A stretch of 64,000 bases of DNA. Source: Syntrophaceae bacterium UBA6087. GTDB taxonomy: Bacteria; Desulfobacterota; Desulfomonilia; UBA1062. The notes below the pieces were generated by a model. It worked only from the letters and a program-made list of their open reading frames with translations, had not been told where the DNA came from and searched no databases. A program made the position numbers and the translations under genes. Position 1 is the stretch's first letter, and each line of letters begins with the position of its first letter. The DNA lies in assembly GCA_002448235.1 (NCBI GenBank), contig DIXF01000001.1, forward strand, positions 525,042 through 589,041, in the 5' to 3' direction. Shown piece by piece: positions 18,361 to 27,895 of this stretch.

Positions 18361-19587
18361 TTGGCGTTATATACCTGGAGCGGGTATACGGAAAGAGGCA
18401 AGGTCACCCACGGGATGATGGACGCGGTGTCCCTCAGGGAGGCCAAGCTCAAGCTCCGTTCCCAGGGGGTGTTCGTCAGCGAGATCAACGAAGAGGAAGC
18501 GGCGTCCCAGACGTCCATCGTCAAGGATATCTCGCTGAAGCGCTTTCTGGGAAGGGTCAAGCTCGAAGACCTCACGGTGATGACCCGGCAGCTTTCCACC
18601 CTGGTGGGGGCATCGATCCCCCTGGTGGAAGCCTTGAGCGCCCTCTACGAGCAGACGGAGTCGCCTGCCATGAAGAAGACCGTCGCCCAGGTACGGGACT
18701 CGGTGAACGAAGGCCTGTCTTTCGCCGATGCCTTGAGCCGGCATAAGAGGATATTCTCGGATCTGTACATAAACATGGTCCGTTCCGGCGAGGCGAGCGG
18801 CGCGCTGGATGTCGTGCTGCTTCGGCTCGCAGAGTTTCTGGAAGGACAGCACCGGCTGAGGGCAAAGGTGGGAGCCGCACTGATCTATCCCCTTGTCCTT
18901 CTCTGCGTCTCCGGCTTCGTGCTTTTCTATCTCCTGACAGCGGTTGTGCCGAAGGTCGTGGGCATGTTCGAAAACATGGGCCAGAAACTGCCTCTGCCCA
19001 CCCGCATCCTCATCGGGGTGAGCGATTTTCTCGGCGCTACGTGGTGGATCCTGGCGAGCCTTCTCATTGTCGCCATCGTGCTCTTCATGCGCTGGAAGAA
19101 GACCGAGCGCGGGGCCTTACGGTTCGACCGGTTCAGGATGAACGTCCCGATCTACGGCGCCGTCTACCGCAAGGTGTCTGTCGCCCGCTTTGCCAGGACG
19201 CTCGGCACACTGCTCTCGTCCGGCGTGCCCATCATCGAATCGATGAAGATCGTCAGGACGGTCGTCCAGAACAAGGTCATGGAGGCTTCCATCGAGGAAT
19301 CCACCGGAGAAGTCATGGAGGGATCGAGCATCGCCGCTCCCCTGAAAAAGTCCGGAGTGTTCCCGCCCATCATCATCCATATGATCAGCACCGGGGAAAA
19401 AAGCGGGACCCTGGAAGAAATGCTCATCAAGGCTGCTGACGCATACGAAGAAGACGTGGAAACCGCTGTAGCGGGGCTTACATCGGTCCTTGAGCCGTTC
19501 ATGATCGTGATCATGGGCGCGATCGTGGGCTCCATCGTGCTGGCAATACTTCTGCCCATGTTGGAGATGAGCACCATAGTACGATAG
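18361..19587 (+). CDS. gspF: Type II secretion inner-membrane platform protein GspF
   Basis: GspF is the polytopic platform protein that couples the assembly ATPase to pseudopilus growth. The start MALYTWSGYTERGKVTHGMM and the two T2SSF repeats (about 67-190 and 270-393), each with a G.S....L...P.F motif, are typical. Membrane segments lie near 172-195, 222-242 and 378-398. The start is TTG 18361 behind GGGAGGAG. Length (408) is standard. Genes F to N follow in the usual order, most overlapping or closely spaced; gspC, gspD and the ATPase gspE are not in this window. Confidence 0.94.
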   Translation: MALYTWSGYTERGKVTHGMMDAVSLREAKLKLRSQGVFVSEINEEEAASQTSIVKDISLKRFLGRVKLEDLTVMTRQLSTLVGASIPLVEALSALYEQTESPAMKKTVAQVRDSVNEGLSFADALSRHKRIFSDLYINMVRSGEASGALDVVLLRLAEFLEGQHRLRAKVGAALIYPLVLLCVSGFVLFYLLTAVVPKVVGMFENMGQKLPLPTRILIGVSDFLGATWWILASLLIVAIVLFMRWKKTERGALRFDRFRMNVPIYGAVYRKVSVARFARTLGTLLSSGVPIIESMKIVRTVVQNKVMEASIEESTGEVMEGSSIAAPLKKSGVFPPIIIHMISTGEKSGTLEEMLIKAADAYEEDVETAVAGLTSVLEPFMIVIMGAIVGSIVLAILLPMLEMSTIVR

Positions 19588-19604
19588 TCGGAGGAAAAAG
19601 AGAG

Positions 19605-20057
19605 ATGAAAAACAAAGGGTTTACCCTTCTTGAATTACTGGTGGTTATCGTCATACTCGGCATACTCGCCACCTTTGTCGGCACCCGGATCATGGGTAAG
19701 CCTGAAGAGGCACGCCAGACCCAGACCAAGATCCAGATCCAGTCCTTGGAGAGCGCGCTGAACATGTACCGGCTCGACAACGGCGACTATCCCTCGACAG
19801 AGCAGGGGTTGAGGGCGCTGGTGGAAAAACCCGGCACCGGTACTATCCCGAGGAAGTGGAGGGATGGCGGATACCTCGATAAACCCAGAGTCCCCAGGGA
19901 CCCATGGGACAACGAGTACGCCTACCTGTCTCCCGGAATGAGGAATACCAACGGTTTCGACCTGTTTTCCTACGGCGCCGACGGCCAGCCCGGCGGAGAG
20001 GGCAAGGATGCGGATATCGGGAACTGGGAAAGCGAAGGCGAAAGCAATCAGCAATAA
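19605..20057 (+). CDS. gspG: Type II secretion major pseudopilin GspG
   Basis: GspG has a short prepilin leader MKNKG cleaved before FTLLELLVVIVILGILA, with the conserved Glu at +5. The C-terminal half carries the GspG signature LEKPGT...PRKWRDGGYL and DPWDNEYAYLSPG, the calcium-binding region. Length (150) is normal. It is the major subunit of the periplasmic pseudopilus, processed by a GspO/PilD peptidase encoded elsewhere. It overlaps gspH by 50 bases. Confidence 0.96.
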   Translation: MKNKGFTLLELLVVIVILGILATFVGTRIMGKPEEARQTQTKIQIQSLESALNMYRLDNGDYPSTEQGLRALVEKPGTGTIPRKWRDGGYLDKPRVPRDPWDNEYAYLSPGMRNTNGFDLFSYGADGQPGGEGKDADIGNWESEGESNQQ

Positions 20058-20541
20058 AGCCTTCACCCTCATCGAGCTGCTCGTCGTCATCGTGATCTTA
20101 GGCATCACGGTGGGATATATCGGGCCGAAGCTCTTTGCCGGGATTTCCACATCGAACATGGACACGGCCTCCCGGGAGATCCTCACGATCATCCAGTATG
20201 CCAGGTCAAGCGCTGTAACACAGCACAAGCCCTATTACGTGCGTTTCGATATCGAGAACGGCAGCGTCGGTCTGTACCCGAAGCCCGAAAAATCGGGCGA
20301 ACTGGAGCTGCTCAAAGAGAAGAAGCTCCCGGAGGGAGTGGTGCTGAAAAGCGTCAAGAGCCCATATCAGAGCGAAAAGATCGAGGGCAAGGCGGATATC
20401 ATGGTTACCCCCGAGGGGGTGGTCGAACAGGGCGTCATCTACATCGAGGGGGCCCTGGGCAGCACCCACACCCTGGTCGTAAAACCTTTTTCCGGCCTGC
20501 TCACCGTGCATGACCACTATGTCGAGGTGCTCCATGAGTAA
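20008..20541 (+). CDS. gspH: Type II secretion minor pseudopilin GspH
   Basis: The prepilin-type segment FTLIELLVVIVILGITVGYI follows a basic leader (MRISGTGKAKAKAISNKA), giving Ala rather than Gly at the -1 position, which the peptidase tolerates in some minor pseudopilins. The ATG at 20008 lies inside gspG with GGAGAG upstream. At 177 residues it matches GspH length, and its position between G and I supports the assignment. Confidence 0.88.
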   Translation: MRISGTGKAKAKAISNKAFTLIELLVVIVILGITVGYIGPKLFAGISTSNMDTASREILTIIQYARSSAVTQHKPYYVRFDIENGSVGLYPKPEKSGELELLKEKKLPEGVVLKSVKSPYQSEKIEGKADIMVTPEGVVEQGVIYIEGALGSTHTLVVKPFSGLLTVHDHYVEVLHE

Positions 20542-20893
20542 GAAGGGGTTTACGCTCATCGAGGTGCTGGTTGCACTGGTGATCCTGGGGATTTCCTTTA
20601 CCTGGCTCATTATCGGGACCAACCAGTCCATCGACATGGCCATGAGATCGAAGTTCATCACCACATCGACCCTGCTTGCCCAGAAGCGCATAGCGGATGT
20701 CGTATCGAGCGGCCAGGATAAAGCCGCGGGGAGCGAGGAGGGCGACTTCGGCGAAGACTACCCCGGATACAAGTTTACCGAAAAGGTCGAGTCGACCCCG
20801 CTGGAAGGATGCACTAAGTACACATTGACGCTCACATGGGGGGAGCACAGCAATCTTGAGACAGAGTTCACCGCATTCCTTTCTTCCAAGTAA
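20534..20893 (+). CDS. gspI: Type II secretion minor pseudopilin GspI
   Basis: MSKKG is the leader before FTLIEVLVALVILGISFTWL. The mature 115-residue protein is short, as usual for GspI, which forms the pseudopilus tip with GspJ and GspK. The start is ATG 20534, overlapping the gspH stop by 8 bases with GAGGTG just upstream; the earlier ATG at 20510 lengthens the leader unnecessarily. Confidence 0.9.
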   Translation: MSKKGFTLIEVLVALVILGISFTWLIIGTNQSIDMAMRSKFITTSTLLAQKRIADVVSSGQDKAAGSEEGDFGEDYPGYKFTEKVESTPLEGCTKYTLTLTWGEHSNLETEFTAFLSSK

Positions 20894-21572
20894 GCAGGGG
20901 TTCACCCTTATCGAGGTGATCATGGCGCTCGCCATAGGGGCAATCATCCTCACGGTCGTGAACATGGCTTTCTTCGGGGCTCACCGGAGGATCGAAGTCG
21001 TGACCGGCGAAAGGCAGACCTACCAGATGGTGCGGATCGTCATGGACCGCGTGATAAAGGACCTGACCTGCGCCTATATCCCCGCTTCGAGCGATCCTCC
21101 AAGGGCCATGAGCGATGGAGAGATCTCGAAGTACCGCTTCATCGGCACCAACGATTCGAGCGAAAGCGTCGACAAGGACGTGATCCATTTCACCACAACG
21201 GCCGACCTCGGGCTCCCGGGCAGCACGGGCGGCGCCTGCGACGTGGGATATTATCTCAAGGAGATGGATTTGAAAAACGACCGCTATCTTCTCATCAGGT
21301 CAGAAGACTGCCTGCCTCATGAGGGCGTGAGCGAGAAGAGCAAGGAGATGGAGGTCGCCGAGGACGTCATCTCGCTGAACATCACCTACGTCGACGGCGA
21401 ATCCAAGGAAAGCGATACCTGGGATCTCGTCGAGAAGCTCTGCCTCCCGAAAGAGGTGAGGGTGACCATCACCTTTGACGTCGAGGGCCGGCCCCTGAGC
21501 TTTACCGGTGTGGCGTTCCTTCCCCTGTCCGATCTCCCGAAGCTCATCAGGGGAGTCGAGGGAGGCGCATGA
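20856..21572 (+). CDS. gspJ: Type II secretion minor pseudopilin GspJ
   Basis: The prepilin helix GFTLIEVIMALAIGAIILTVV follows a 14-residue leader. The start is TTG 20856 within gspI; no ATG lies between it and the helix. A GGGGGAG stretch is 11-12 bases upstream, wider than usual. Mature domain features such as RIVMDRVIKDLTCAY fit GspJ, and length (238) is usual. Its stop overlaps the gspK ATG (ATGA). Confidence 0.9.
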   Translation: MRQSSPHSFLPSKQGFTLIEVIMALAIGAIILTVVNMAFFGAHRRIEVVTGERQTYQMVRIVMDRVIKDLTCAYIPASSDPPRAMSDGEISKYRFIGTNDSSESVDKDVIHFTTTADLGLPGSTGGACDVGYYLKEMDLKNDRYLLIRSEDCLPHEGVSEKSKEMEVAEDVISLNITYVDGESKESDTWDLVEKLCLPKEVRVTITFDVEGRPLSFTGVAFLPLSDLPKLIRGVEGGA

Positions 21573-22558
21573 GATTCAGAGACCTTATGCTGAATGATAA
21601 GAGAGGGGCCGTGCTCCTCCTCGTGCTTGCAACCGTGGCGCTTTTTACGGTCATGGTCGTCAATTTCAGCGCAGACCAGGGGCTCGACATCGAGCTCGCC
21701 TACAATTTCCGCGATTCTGCCCAGGCCCAGTACATTGCCCGTTCAGGCATCGAAGCTGCCAAGGCGATTCTGAAAAAAGACGACCAGGCCTATGACTCTG
21801 AAGATGAGGAGTGGGGTGATTTCCCCGAATTCGCCATGGCCGCTTCCGCTTACCTCGAAGGCCCGGTGTTCACCGGGTCGCTCACCGACGAGAGCGGCAA
21901 GTTCGATCTCAATTCGCTCGGGCTTCAGAACGACCAGGAGAACAGCGCCTTCAGAAGGGATCAGTTCATGCGGCTCCTGGAAGTCCTCGAACTCGACATG
22001 ACGGAAAGCGAGAAGTCCGAACTGGCGGCGTCGATCAAGGACTGGGTGGACACGGACGACGAAGAAACAGACTCGGGCGCGGAGAACGAATACTACCAGT
22101 TCCTCGACCGTCCCTATGAATGCAAGAACGCGCCCATGGACAGCCCGGAAGAGATCCTCCTCGTAAAAGGGATGAAGCCGGAATACTTTTACGGCACGGA
22201 AAATCACGAGGGCCTCAGAAAATACGTGACCGCGGGAAAAGGCGGAACAATCAACATCAACACGGCACCCGACGCCGTGCTCATGAGCATATCCGGTCTG
22301 ATCACCGAGGACGTAGTGGAAGAAATCAAGGATTGCAGGCCCTTTATGCAGGAGAGTTTCGAGTGCATTCGGGGCTTGAATTTCGGCGATACTTCTGGTG
22401 ATATGACGTGGATCAAGAGGGCCGTCGGGATCAAGAGCAGCCGCTTCAGCGCGGACATGAAGGGCAGCATGCCCTCGGGCGCTCAAGTGAACATAAAGGC
22501 AATACTGGAGCGCAATAACAGTGACTCTGTTCGAATAGTGTATTATAAGATATACTGA
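21569..22558 (+). CDS. gspK: Type II secretion minor pseudopilin GspK
   Basis: GspK caps the pseudopilus. The N-terminus MRFRDLMLNDKRG precedes AVLLLVLATVALFTVMVV, which lacks the +5 Glu as is normal for GspK. The large helical insert includes DESGKFDLNSLG and SIKDWVDTDDEET, where acidic residues bind calcium, and NINTAPDAVLMSISG is characteristic. Length (329) is normal. The ATG overlaps the gspJ stop. Confidence 0.93.
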   Translation: MRFRDLMLNDKRGAVLLLVLATVALFTVMVVNFSADQGLDIELAYNFRDSAQAQYIARSGIEAAKAILKKDDQAYDSEDEEWGDFPEFAMAASAYLEGPVFTGSLTDESGKFDLNSLGLQNDQENSAFRRDQFMRLLEVLELDMTESEKSELAASIKDWVDTDDEETDSGAENEYYQFLDRPYECKNAPMDSPEEILLVKGMKPEYFYGTENHEGLRKYVTAGKGGTININTAPDAVLMSISGLITEDVVEEIKDCRPFMQESFECIRGLNFGDTSGDMTWIKRAVGIKSSRFSADMKGSMPSGAQVNIKAILERNNSDSVRIVYYKIY

Positions 22559-22580
22559 CTTTTCAAAGTTAGGATGGACA

Positions 22581-24107
22581 ATGGCAAGATATTCGGTAGG
22601 TCTATATTGGGACAATGTTTCCCTGCATGCATGCCTCATCAGGGTGGGAGCTTCCGAGCTCACCGTCGAGGGGTTCGCTTCCATGCCCAGGGAATACGAT
22701 GAACGGTATACGCCCAGGAAAAATATATCCGAAGAGATCCCCGCGCTTTTAAAGGATACGCTGATCGAACCCCTCGATACGTTCGTGGTGAGCCTTCCCG
22801 AGAGGGAGACCATGCACCGCTCCCTGCTGCGTCCTTTCGGGGACCGCAAAAAGATAGCCCAGACTGTAACCCCGGAGGTGGAGACGCTATTGCCCGTCAT
22901 GGACGGGAAGATTATCGTCGAGCACGTCCTCCTGGGAAAGGACGAGGCGGGGCTCCATCACATAGAGACGATCGCCGCCAGGCACAAGTCGGTTTCTGCG
23001 CTCATCGGGGATATGAAGGCGGCGGGCATCGATCCGGAGATCGTCGATTCACCTTCCACAGCATTGCTGGCCGGGGCCCGGAAGGTCTTCAGGCTCGACC
23101 AGGAAGCCACGTATCTTTTCCTTCACATGGGCTGGCAGGACACGTCGCTAGCCGTGCTCGAAGGTCCAAAGGTAAGATACGCCGGCGCGTTTCCCTACGG
23201 ATTCGAGAAGATCGCGTTGAATCTGTTCGGCAGTACGGCGCTCCCGTCCGGGAAGCTGAACGAGCATCTCAAGAATGGCGTCGAGGCGGGCGAGATCCTG
23301 GATGCATATGTCCGGGAAGTGCTCATAGCCTTGTCGCGCATCGATTCGAAAGAGCGCAACCTTGTCCTGGTTCTCACCGGGTATGCCCGGTCCATCAAGG
23401 ATCTTCCTGCGCGTTTCAGACAAGCTGCCGATGTCGTCACCGACCTTCCCGAGCAGAACAGTGTCCGGGGAGACGCCGGCATCGATGAAATGCTGGGCCG
23501 CTTCATGCCCTTGAGCCTCTCCTGCAGGGGTATCGACTCCGCCGACGCCCTCAATTTCCGGCAGAGCGACCTTGCCTATACCAAGAAGATGGAGTGGATA
23601 AAAGGGTATGCAGGGACGTGGACCAAGGTTGCAGCGGTTTTCGTCATCCTCTGGCTCTTCGGACTCGGGCTGAACATCTCATTGAATGCCCGCATCAACA
23701 GCCAGCTGACCAAGCTCATAAATAAGGAGTTCAGCTCCACCATGCCTCCCGGCACCCCCATGACAAAGGACGTCGTGCTGCAGATGCAGCAGCATCTTAC
23801 CAAGATGGCGCCCGGGGCCGGCAACGGCTCGACGGGCGGGGGGAATTCGGCGCTGGAGATCATTACGGATATCAGCGAGCGCGTTCCAAAGTCCGTGGAC
23901 ATACTCGTGGAGACGGTCAGCATCGATGAGAACGCCATAACCATAACCGGGAACGCGGGCTCTTACGAGAATGTCGAGCGGATGAAGGAAAGCCTCGGCG
24001 GCCTTTCCTATGTGGCGGATGTAAAGATCGTGTCGGCAAATGTGGACAAAAAGGATCAGCGGGTGGGGTTGAAACTGGTATGCAGCAAAAAATCCAACAA
24101 TTCATAG
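22581..24107 (+). CDS. gspL: Type II secretion protein GspL
   Basis: GspL links the cytoplasmic ATPase GspE to the platform. The cytoplasmic part (1 to about 330) has an actin-like, PilM-type fold with VGLYWDNVSLHACLI and FLHMGWQDTSLAVLEG. A single membrane helix lies near 347-368 (VAAVFVILWLFGLGLNISLN). The periplasmic ferredoxin-like end contains SKVPKSVDILVET-type sequence. It is long (508 residues) for GspL and could also be described as a PilM-PilN-like fusion. The gspM start lies inside it. Confidence 0.85.
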   Translation: MARYSVGLYWDNVSLHACLIRVGASELTVEGFASMPREYDERYTPRKNISEEIPALLKDTLIEPLDTFVVSLPERETMHRSLLRPFGDRKKIAQTVTPEVETLLPVMDGKIIVEHVLLGKDEAGLHHIETIAARHKSVSALIGDMKAAGIDPEIVDSPSTALLAGARKVFRLDQEATYLFLHMGWQDTSLAVLEGPKVRYAGAFPYGFEKIALNLFGSTALPSGKLNEHLKNGVEAGEILDAYVREVLIALSRIDSKERNLVLVLTGYARSIKDLPARFRQAADVVTDLPEQNSVRGDAGIDEMLGRFMPLSLSCRGIDSADALNFRQSDLAYTKKMEWIKGYAGTWTKVAAVFVILWLFGLGLNISLNARINSQLTKLINKEFSSTMPPGTPMTKDVVLQMQQHLTKMAPGAGNGSTGGGNSALEIITDISERVPKSVDILVETVSIDENAITITGNAGSYENVERMKESLGGLSYVADVKIVSANVDKKDQRVGLKLVCSKKSNNS

Positions 24108-24622
24108 TACAGGGTACGGAATATTTCAAAGGCCTCACCAGGCGCGAGAAGATCGTGCTTCTGGCTGTGGGGGCGCTGCTCTCGGCAACCCTCCTCATCG
24201 GGGGCGTGATTTCTCCCGTGATGAGCTATCGGGCAAAGCTCGAAACCTCCGTAACCACCAAGGACGACCAGCTGAGAAAGGTGTACGAGCTTTCCGCCGG
24301 GATCAGGGCCGTCACTGAGAGTGCGAGAACCAACGGAGCGATGCCTGCAAACTTCACCCTTTTCGGGTTTCTCGAAGACCTGGCGGGGAAGATCAGGATC
24401 AATGACCGGATCGAGTACATGAAACCGGTGGGAGTCACGGACGGTTCCACCAGAGAGGCAGTGGAGCTCAAGATACGGGCCGTCTACCAGGAGGATCTCA
24501 TCAGCCTGCTGTACGATATCGAGCACTGCCCGTACTCGTTAATGATAAAGCGGATGAGCATCCGCCGCGTTGAAAGGGACAACAATCTCGACGTCGTTCT
24601 CGAGGTGGTCCACTATGGCTGA
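24080..24622 (+). CDS. gspM: Type II secretion protein GspM
   Basis: A short cytoplasmic N-terminus, one transmembrane helix (about 24-46, IVLLAVGALLSATLLIGGVI) and a periplasmic domain with a coiled segment match GspM, the partner of GspL. Length (180) is typical. The ATG lies 28 bases inside gspL, and the stop overlaps the start of gspN. Identification rests mainly on position and topology. Confidence 0.82.
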   Translation: MQQKIQQFIVQGTEYFKGLTRREKIVLLAVGALLSATLLIGGVISPVMSYRAKLETSVTTKDDQLRKVYELSAGIRAVTESARTNGAMPANFTLFGFLEDLAGKIRINDRIEYMKPVGVTDGSTREAVELKIRAVYQEDLISLLYDIEHCPYSLMIKRMSIRRVERDNNLDVVLEVVHYG

Positions 24623-25466
24623 AGTCAAGAGGAGCTCGAACCTTCCGGAGAAGATCGGGGTAGTCGTTTTCTTTATCGTATGCCTGGTGCTCTTCACGTA
24701 CCTGCAGTTTCCCTACGACACGTTCCGGGGCCGGCTGGAAAACACGTTAAGCCAGGCTACAGGAAGGACGGTGACGCTTGGGCGTGTCCACTCCAGGCTG
24801 CTCTTCGGTTTCAAGGTCGACGGCATGAGCATAGACAATGTCGCGTGGGCAAAAGAGCTTATTCTCAAGCCCCATCTCTTCTCGCTGATGACCGGGAGGA
24901 TCGGGATGGACGCGAAGGCTCTCTTTCCTTCCGGCAGCCTCGCGTGCTCCTTCGACAAGCCCTACGGGTCGACCAAGAGGCCCGTATATGCGAAAATCAG
25001 GCTGGATAACTTCGACTCGTCCCTCATCCAGCCCCTCTTTTCCGCCGGTATCCAGCCAAAAGGGCTCATAACCGGCTCCATCGAACTGATGGGCCCGAAT
25101 ACCTTCCTCGGTGAAATGAGCGGCAAGTCCAGCATCGTATGGAGCAACGGCTTCTTCCCCCTGCCCGGATCGCAGCTCCCCCTGGACGGACTCGCGTTCA
25201 AAACCATGGAGATGAACTCCCGCATCGAGAGGGGTCTGATCACGCTTGAAAAAATGGAGCTGAAAGGCAATATGTCCGGGACCATGAGCGGAGCCGTCAG
25301 GATGATGGACCCGTTTGCCCGTTCACGGCTGAACCTCACGGGGACGATGAATCTCTCGCCGGGATCCGACTCGTCCTCGGGCGCCGGTTTCCAGCAGGGA
25401 CTGAAGTTCAGTCTCAGGGGCACCCTCGAAAGGCCCAGGTTCCGTCTCTTAAGCGCTCCGGGCTAA
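24615..25466 (+). CDS. gspN: Type II secretion protein GspN
   Basis: An N-terminal membrane anchor (VVVFFIVCLVLFTYLQFP) is followed by FRGRLENTLSQATGRTVTLGRV and a long beta-rich region containing LKGNMSGTMSGAVRM, as in GspN and AsmA-like proteins. ATG 24615 overlaps the gspM stop by 8 bases with GAGGTGG upstream; the earlier frame start at 24570 is within gspM. It ends the T2SS run. About 70 AT-rich bases then lead to the next gene. Confidence 0.82.
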   Translation: MAEVKRSSNLPEKIGVVVFFIVCLVLFTYLQFPYDTFRGRLENTLSQATGRTVTLGRVHSRLLFGFKVDGMSIDNVAWAKELILKPHLFSLMTGRIGMDAKALFPSGSLACSFDKPYGSTKRPVYAKIRLDNFDSSLIQPLFSAGIQPKGLITGSIELMGPNTFLGEMSGKSSIVWSNGFFPLPGSQLPLDGLAFKTMEMNSRIERGLITLEKMELKGNMSGTMSGAVRMMDPFARSRLNLTGTMNLSPGSDSSSGAGFQQGLKFSLRGTLERPRFRLLSAPG

Positions 25467-25535
25467 GACAGGCAAAACGATATTAAAGAGATAGCATTCT
25501 TTTTCCGAAAAAAAACGAATTGATAAGGTGATCGA

Positions 25536-26213
25536 ATGATGGAACGAAGTATCTTTAAAAAGACATTCCCCGAGGCCATCCGCCTTTCGTGGGAAGATGT
25601 CGAGGATCTCCTGTGGGAAGTGTATATTTCTATGAGATCTTCCGGGTACAACCCGGACGTCGTGATCGGTGTCGCCCGGGGAGGCCTCGCCCCTGCGCGT
25701 ATCCTCGTTGATTACCTGCAGAGCAAGTACATATGCACCTTCCAGATGGGCCATTGGGCGGAGGGAAAAGATCTGACCGAAAAGCCCACCCTTGTGTTCC
25801 CTTTGCCCGAGGTGGATCTCTCGGACAAAAAGATCCTCCTTGTGGATGACGTCAGCGACGAGGGCGGGACCATGGAAGAGGCGGTACACTACCTCTCCGA
25901 ACGTGTCGGCGATGTCAAGACAGCCGTGCTGATCAGCAAGGCCGATTCGAAGGTCCGGACGGATTTCTGCGCCAGGACCATGAGCGATTGGCGATGGGTG
26001 ATATTCCCATGGTCAAAACACGAAGACCTCCTTTCCTTTACGGAGAAAGTGCTCCAGCTCACCGGGGGAGTAGCCATCGAGGATATTGTCAGGATCCTCG
26101 AAGAATCCCTGTCGGTCGAGATCATGACCCGCGAGATCGAGAAGGTGCTCTTCGGTATGAGACAGGCAGGAGAGGTAGTCGAGGATAAAGACAGGATATG
26201 GAGCTTGATCTAG
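25536..26213 (+). CDS. Phosphoribosyltransferase family protein
   Basis: The PRPP-binding signature KILLVDDVSDEGGTM (99-113) and the VVIGVARGGLAPARILVDYL segment define a type I phosphoribosyltransferase, closest in appearance to Gpt/Hpt-like purine salvage enzymes. The C-terminal half after about 180 is helical and unusual (IEDIVRILEESLSVEIMTREIEKV). The substrate cannot be fixed from sequence alone. AAGGTGA precedes the ATG. The stop overlaps the following GGDEF gene by 16 bases, suggesting an operon. Confidence 0.82.
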   Translation: MMERSIFKKTFPEAIRLSWEDVEDLLWEVYISMRSSGYNPDVVIGVARGGLAPARILVDYLQSKYICTFQMGHWAEGKDLTEKPTLVFPLPEVDLSDKKILLVDDVSDEGGTMEEAVHYLSERVGDVKTAVLISKADSKVRTDFCARTMSDWRWVIFPWSKHEDLLSFTEKVLQLTGGVAIEDIVRILEESLSVEIMTREIEKVLFGMRQAGEVVEDKDRIWSLI

Positions 26214-27895
26214 AGAGACTTGAGGTTATCCTCTCTCCCTACGTTATTACCAGGCAGCACAAGGATATTGTGTACGTGAGCCACGCGCTTACGGCAAAGA
26301 CCGGGTTTCTCAAAGAAGAGCTTCAGCGTTTCGTCGATGAAAACATGCCGGCGTTCCACTCGCCGGACAACTGCCGACAGGCGGTAACCCTGCCTTCAAA
26401 GGACAACAAGGATTTCAGCTGCAGCTTTACGAACACGAGGCTCGACAACGCCGAGATCCTGGCCTTCTCCGAGAATTATCCGTCTGATGCGGCTCCCGAC
26501 AGCACATCGATCTCCGAGATCCTCGCGCACATGTCCGCGTATGCCAGGGGCGGCTGCCTTGTCGTCGAAAAGGGCTGTATCGTCCATGCGAACGACGCAC
26601 TCCTGGGCCTTACGGGATATTCTCTTAAGGAGGTGCTCGGAAGGCAGTTTATCGGCATCGTCTCCCAGCAGAGCAGGGAAGGATTCGTCAGGGCATGCGA
26701 CCATGCCCTGAAAGGTCCTGACAAGACCGTGCCCCCAATGGATGTATCCCTTTCCTCGAGTTCCGGAAAGCTGGTTTTCGTTTCCGTGATAGGCGGGTTC
26801 GTCAACCGCGGAGGAAGAGATTATCTCTGGCTGATCATGAACGATATCACCGAAACCGTTGCCTTAAGGAAAAAGATCAGGGAAGAAGAGCAGAAATTCT
26901 CCGATCTCTATGACCTTTCCCCCATAGGACTGCTCTACGTGAACCCGAGGGGAATCATCCTCAGCTGCAACGAGTTCGTAAGCTCGCTCATGGGCTACGC
27001 CAAAGACGAGATCTTCGGTCAGCACTTCAGCAAATTCGTGGTGCCCCGCGAGGAGGAGCGTCTGAAAGACGAGTTTCTGAAGCTCTTCCGTGAAGGCAGT
27101 GAAATCCACCGGAGGGAATGCCTTTTGCGGACAAAAGACGGCGACGACGTCACCATTGAATATGACGTCAAGGTCATTTCCCGGAAGCACCGGAACCTCC
27201 AGGCGCTGATGGTCTTCTCCGACGTTACCGACAAGAAGGAGCTCGAGATGGAGCTTCTGGAGAAGAACGCGGAGATGGAGAAGACCTTGTGGGAGATGGC
27301 CGAGGTCAAGGATGCCCTGGAGGCCAGGGCAGGGGAGCTGAACCGGGCCACCGAGGAGCTCAAAGTCCTCAACGAGAAGCTCAATCAGCTTTCCATCACC
27401 GACGGCCTGACGGAAATCTACAATCACCGGCATTTCCAGGACCGCCTCTCCGAAGAGGTGGAGCGCGCCCAGCGCGCCAAAGGCGGGGTCGTATCGCTGC
27501 TCATCCTGGATATCGATGATTTCAAGCATTTCAATGACACCTACGGCCATCAGTGCGGGGACATGGTCCTGAAACAGCTGGCAGGGATATTACGGAACAG
27601 CGTCCGCACGATCGACATCATTGCTCGCTACGGCGGCGAAGAGTTTGCCGTGATCCTTCCCGGCACGGCCGTCGAAGAATCCGCGACAGTAGCCGAGAGG
27701 ATATGCGAAACCATACGGTCGACCCCTTTTTCCTTTGGCGACGGCACGTCTGTCAAGGTGACGGTCAGTATCGGTGTAGGGTGTCTCGCCCATGGACAGG
27801 GGGAGAAATCCGAGCTTATCAGAAAGGCCGATAATGCCCTCTATGCAGCAAAAGCCAAGTGGAAGGACAGGGTCGAGGTATGGGAAGAGGATTGA
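26198..27895 (+). CDS. PAS-PAS-GGDEF diguanylate cyclase
   Basis: Two PAS domains (about 105-220 and 230-348), a coiled-coil linker (348-398) and a GGDEF domain (about 400-560) are visible. The active site is GGEEF (479-483) and a product-inhibition I-site RTID (470-473) lies five residues before it, so a feedback-inhibited, active c-di-GMP synthase is expected. There are no membrane segments, implying cytoplasmic sensing. It overlaps the phosphoribosyltransferase before it and the HAD gene after it. Confidence 0.93.
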   Translation: MELDLERLEVILSPYVITRQHKDIVYVSHALTAKTGFLKEELQRFVDENMPAFHSPDNCRQAVTLPSKDNKDFSCSFTNTRLDNAEILAFSENYPSDAAPDSTSISEILAHMSAYARGGCLVVEKGCIVHANDALLGLTGYSLKEVLGRQFIGIVSQQSREGFVRACDHALKGPDKTVPPMDVSLSSSSGKLVFVSVIGGFVNRGGRDYLWLIMNDITETVALRKKIREEEQKFSDLYDLSPIGLLYVNPRGIILSCNEFVSSLMGYAKDEIFGQHFSKFVVPREEERLKDEFLKLFREGSEIHRRECLLRTKDGDDVTIEYDVKVISRKHRNLQALMVFSDVTDKKELEMELLEKNAEMEKTLWEMAEVKDALEARAGELNRATEELKVLNEKLNQLSITDGLTEIYNHRHFQDRLSEEVERAQRAKGGVVSLLILDIDDFKHFNDTYGHQCGDMVLKQLAGILRNSVRTIDIIARYGGEEFAVILPGTAVEESATVAERICETIRSTPFSFGDGTSVKVTVSIGVGCLAHGQGEKSELIRKADNALYAAKAKWKDRVEVWEED

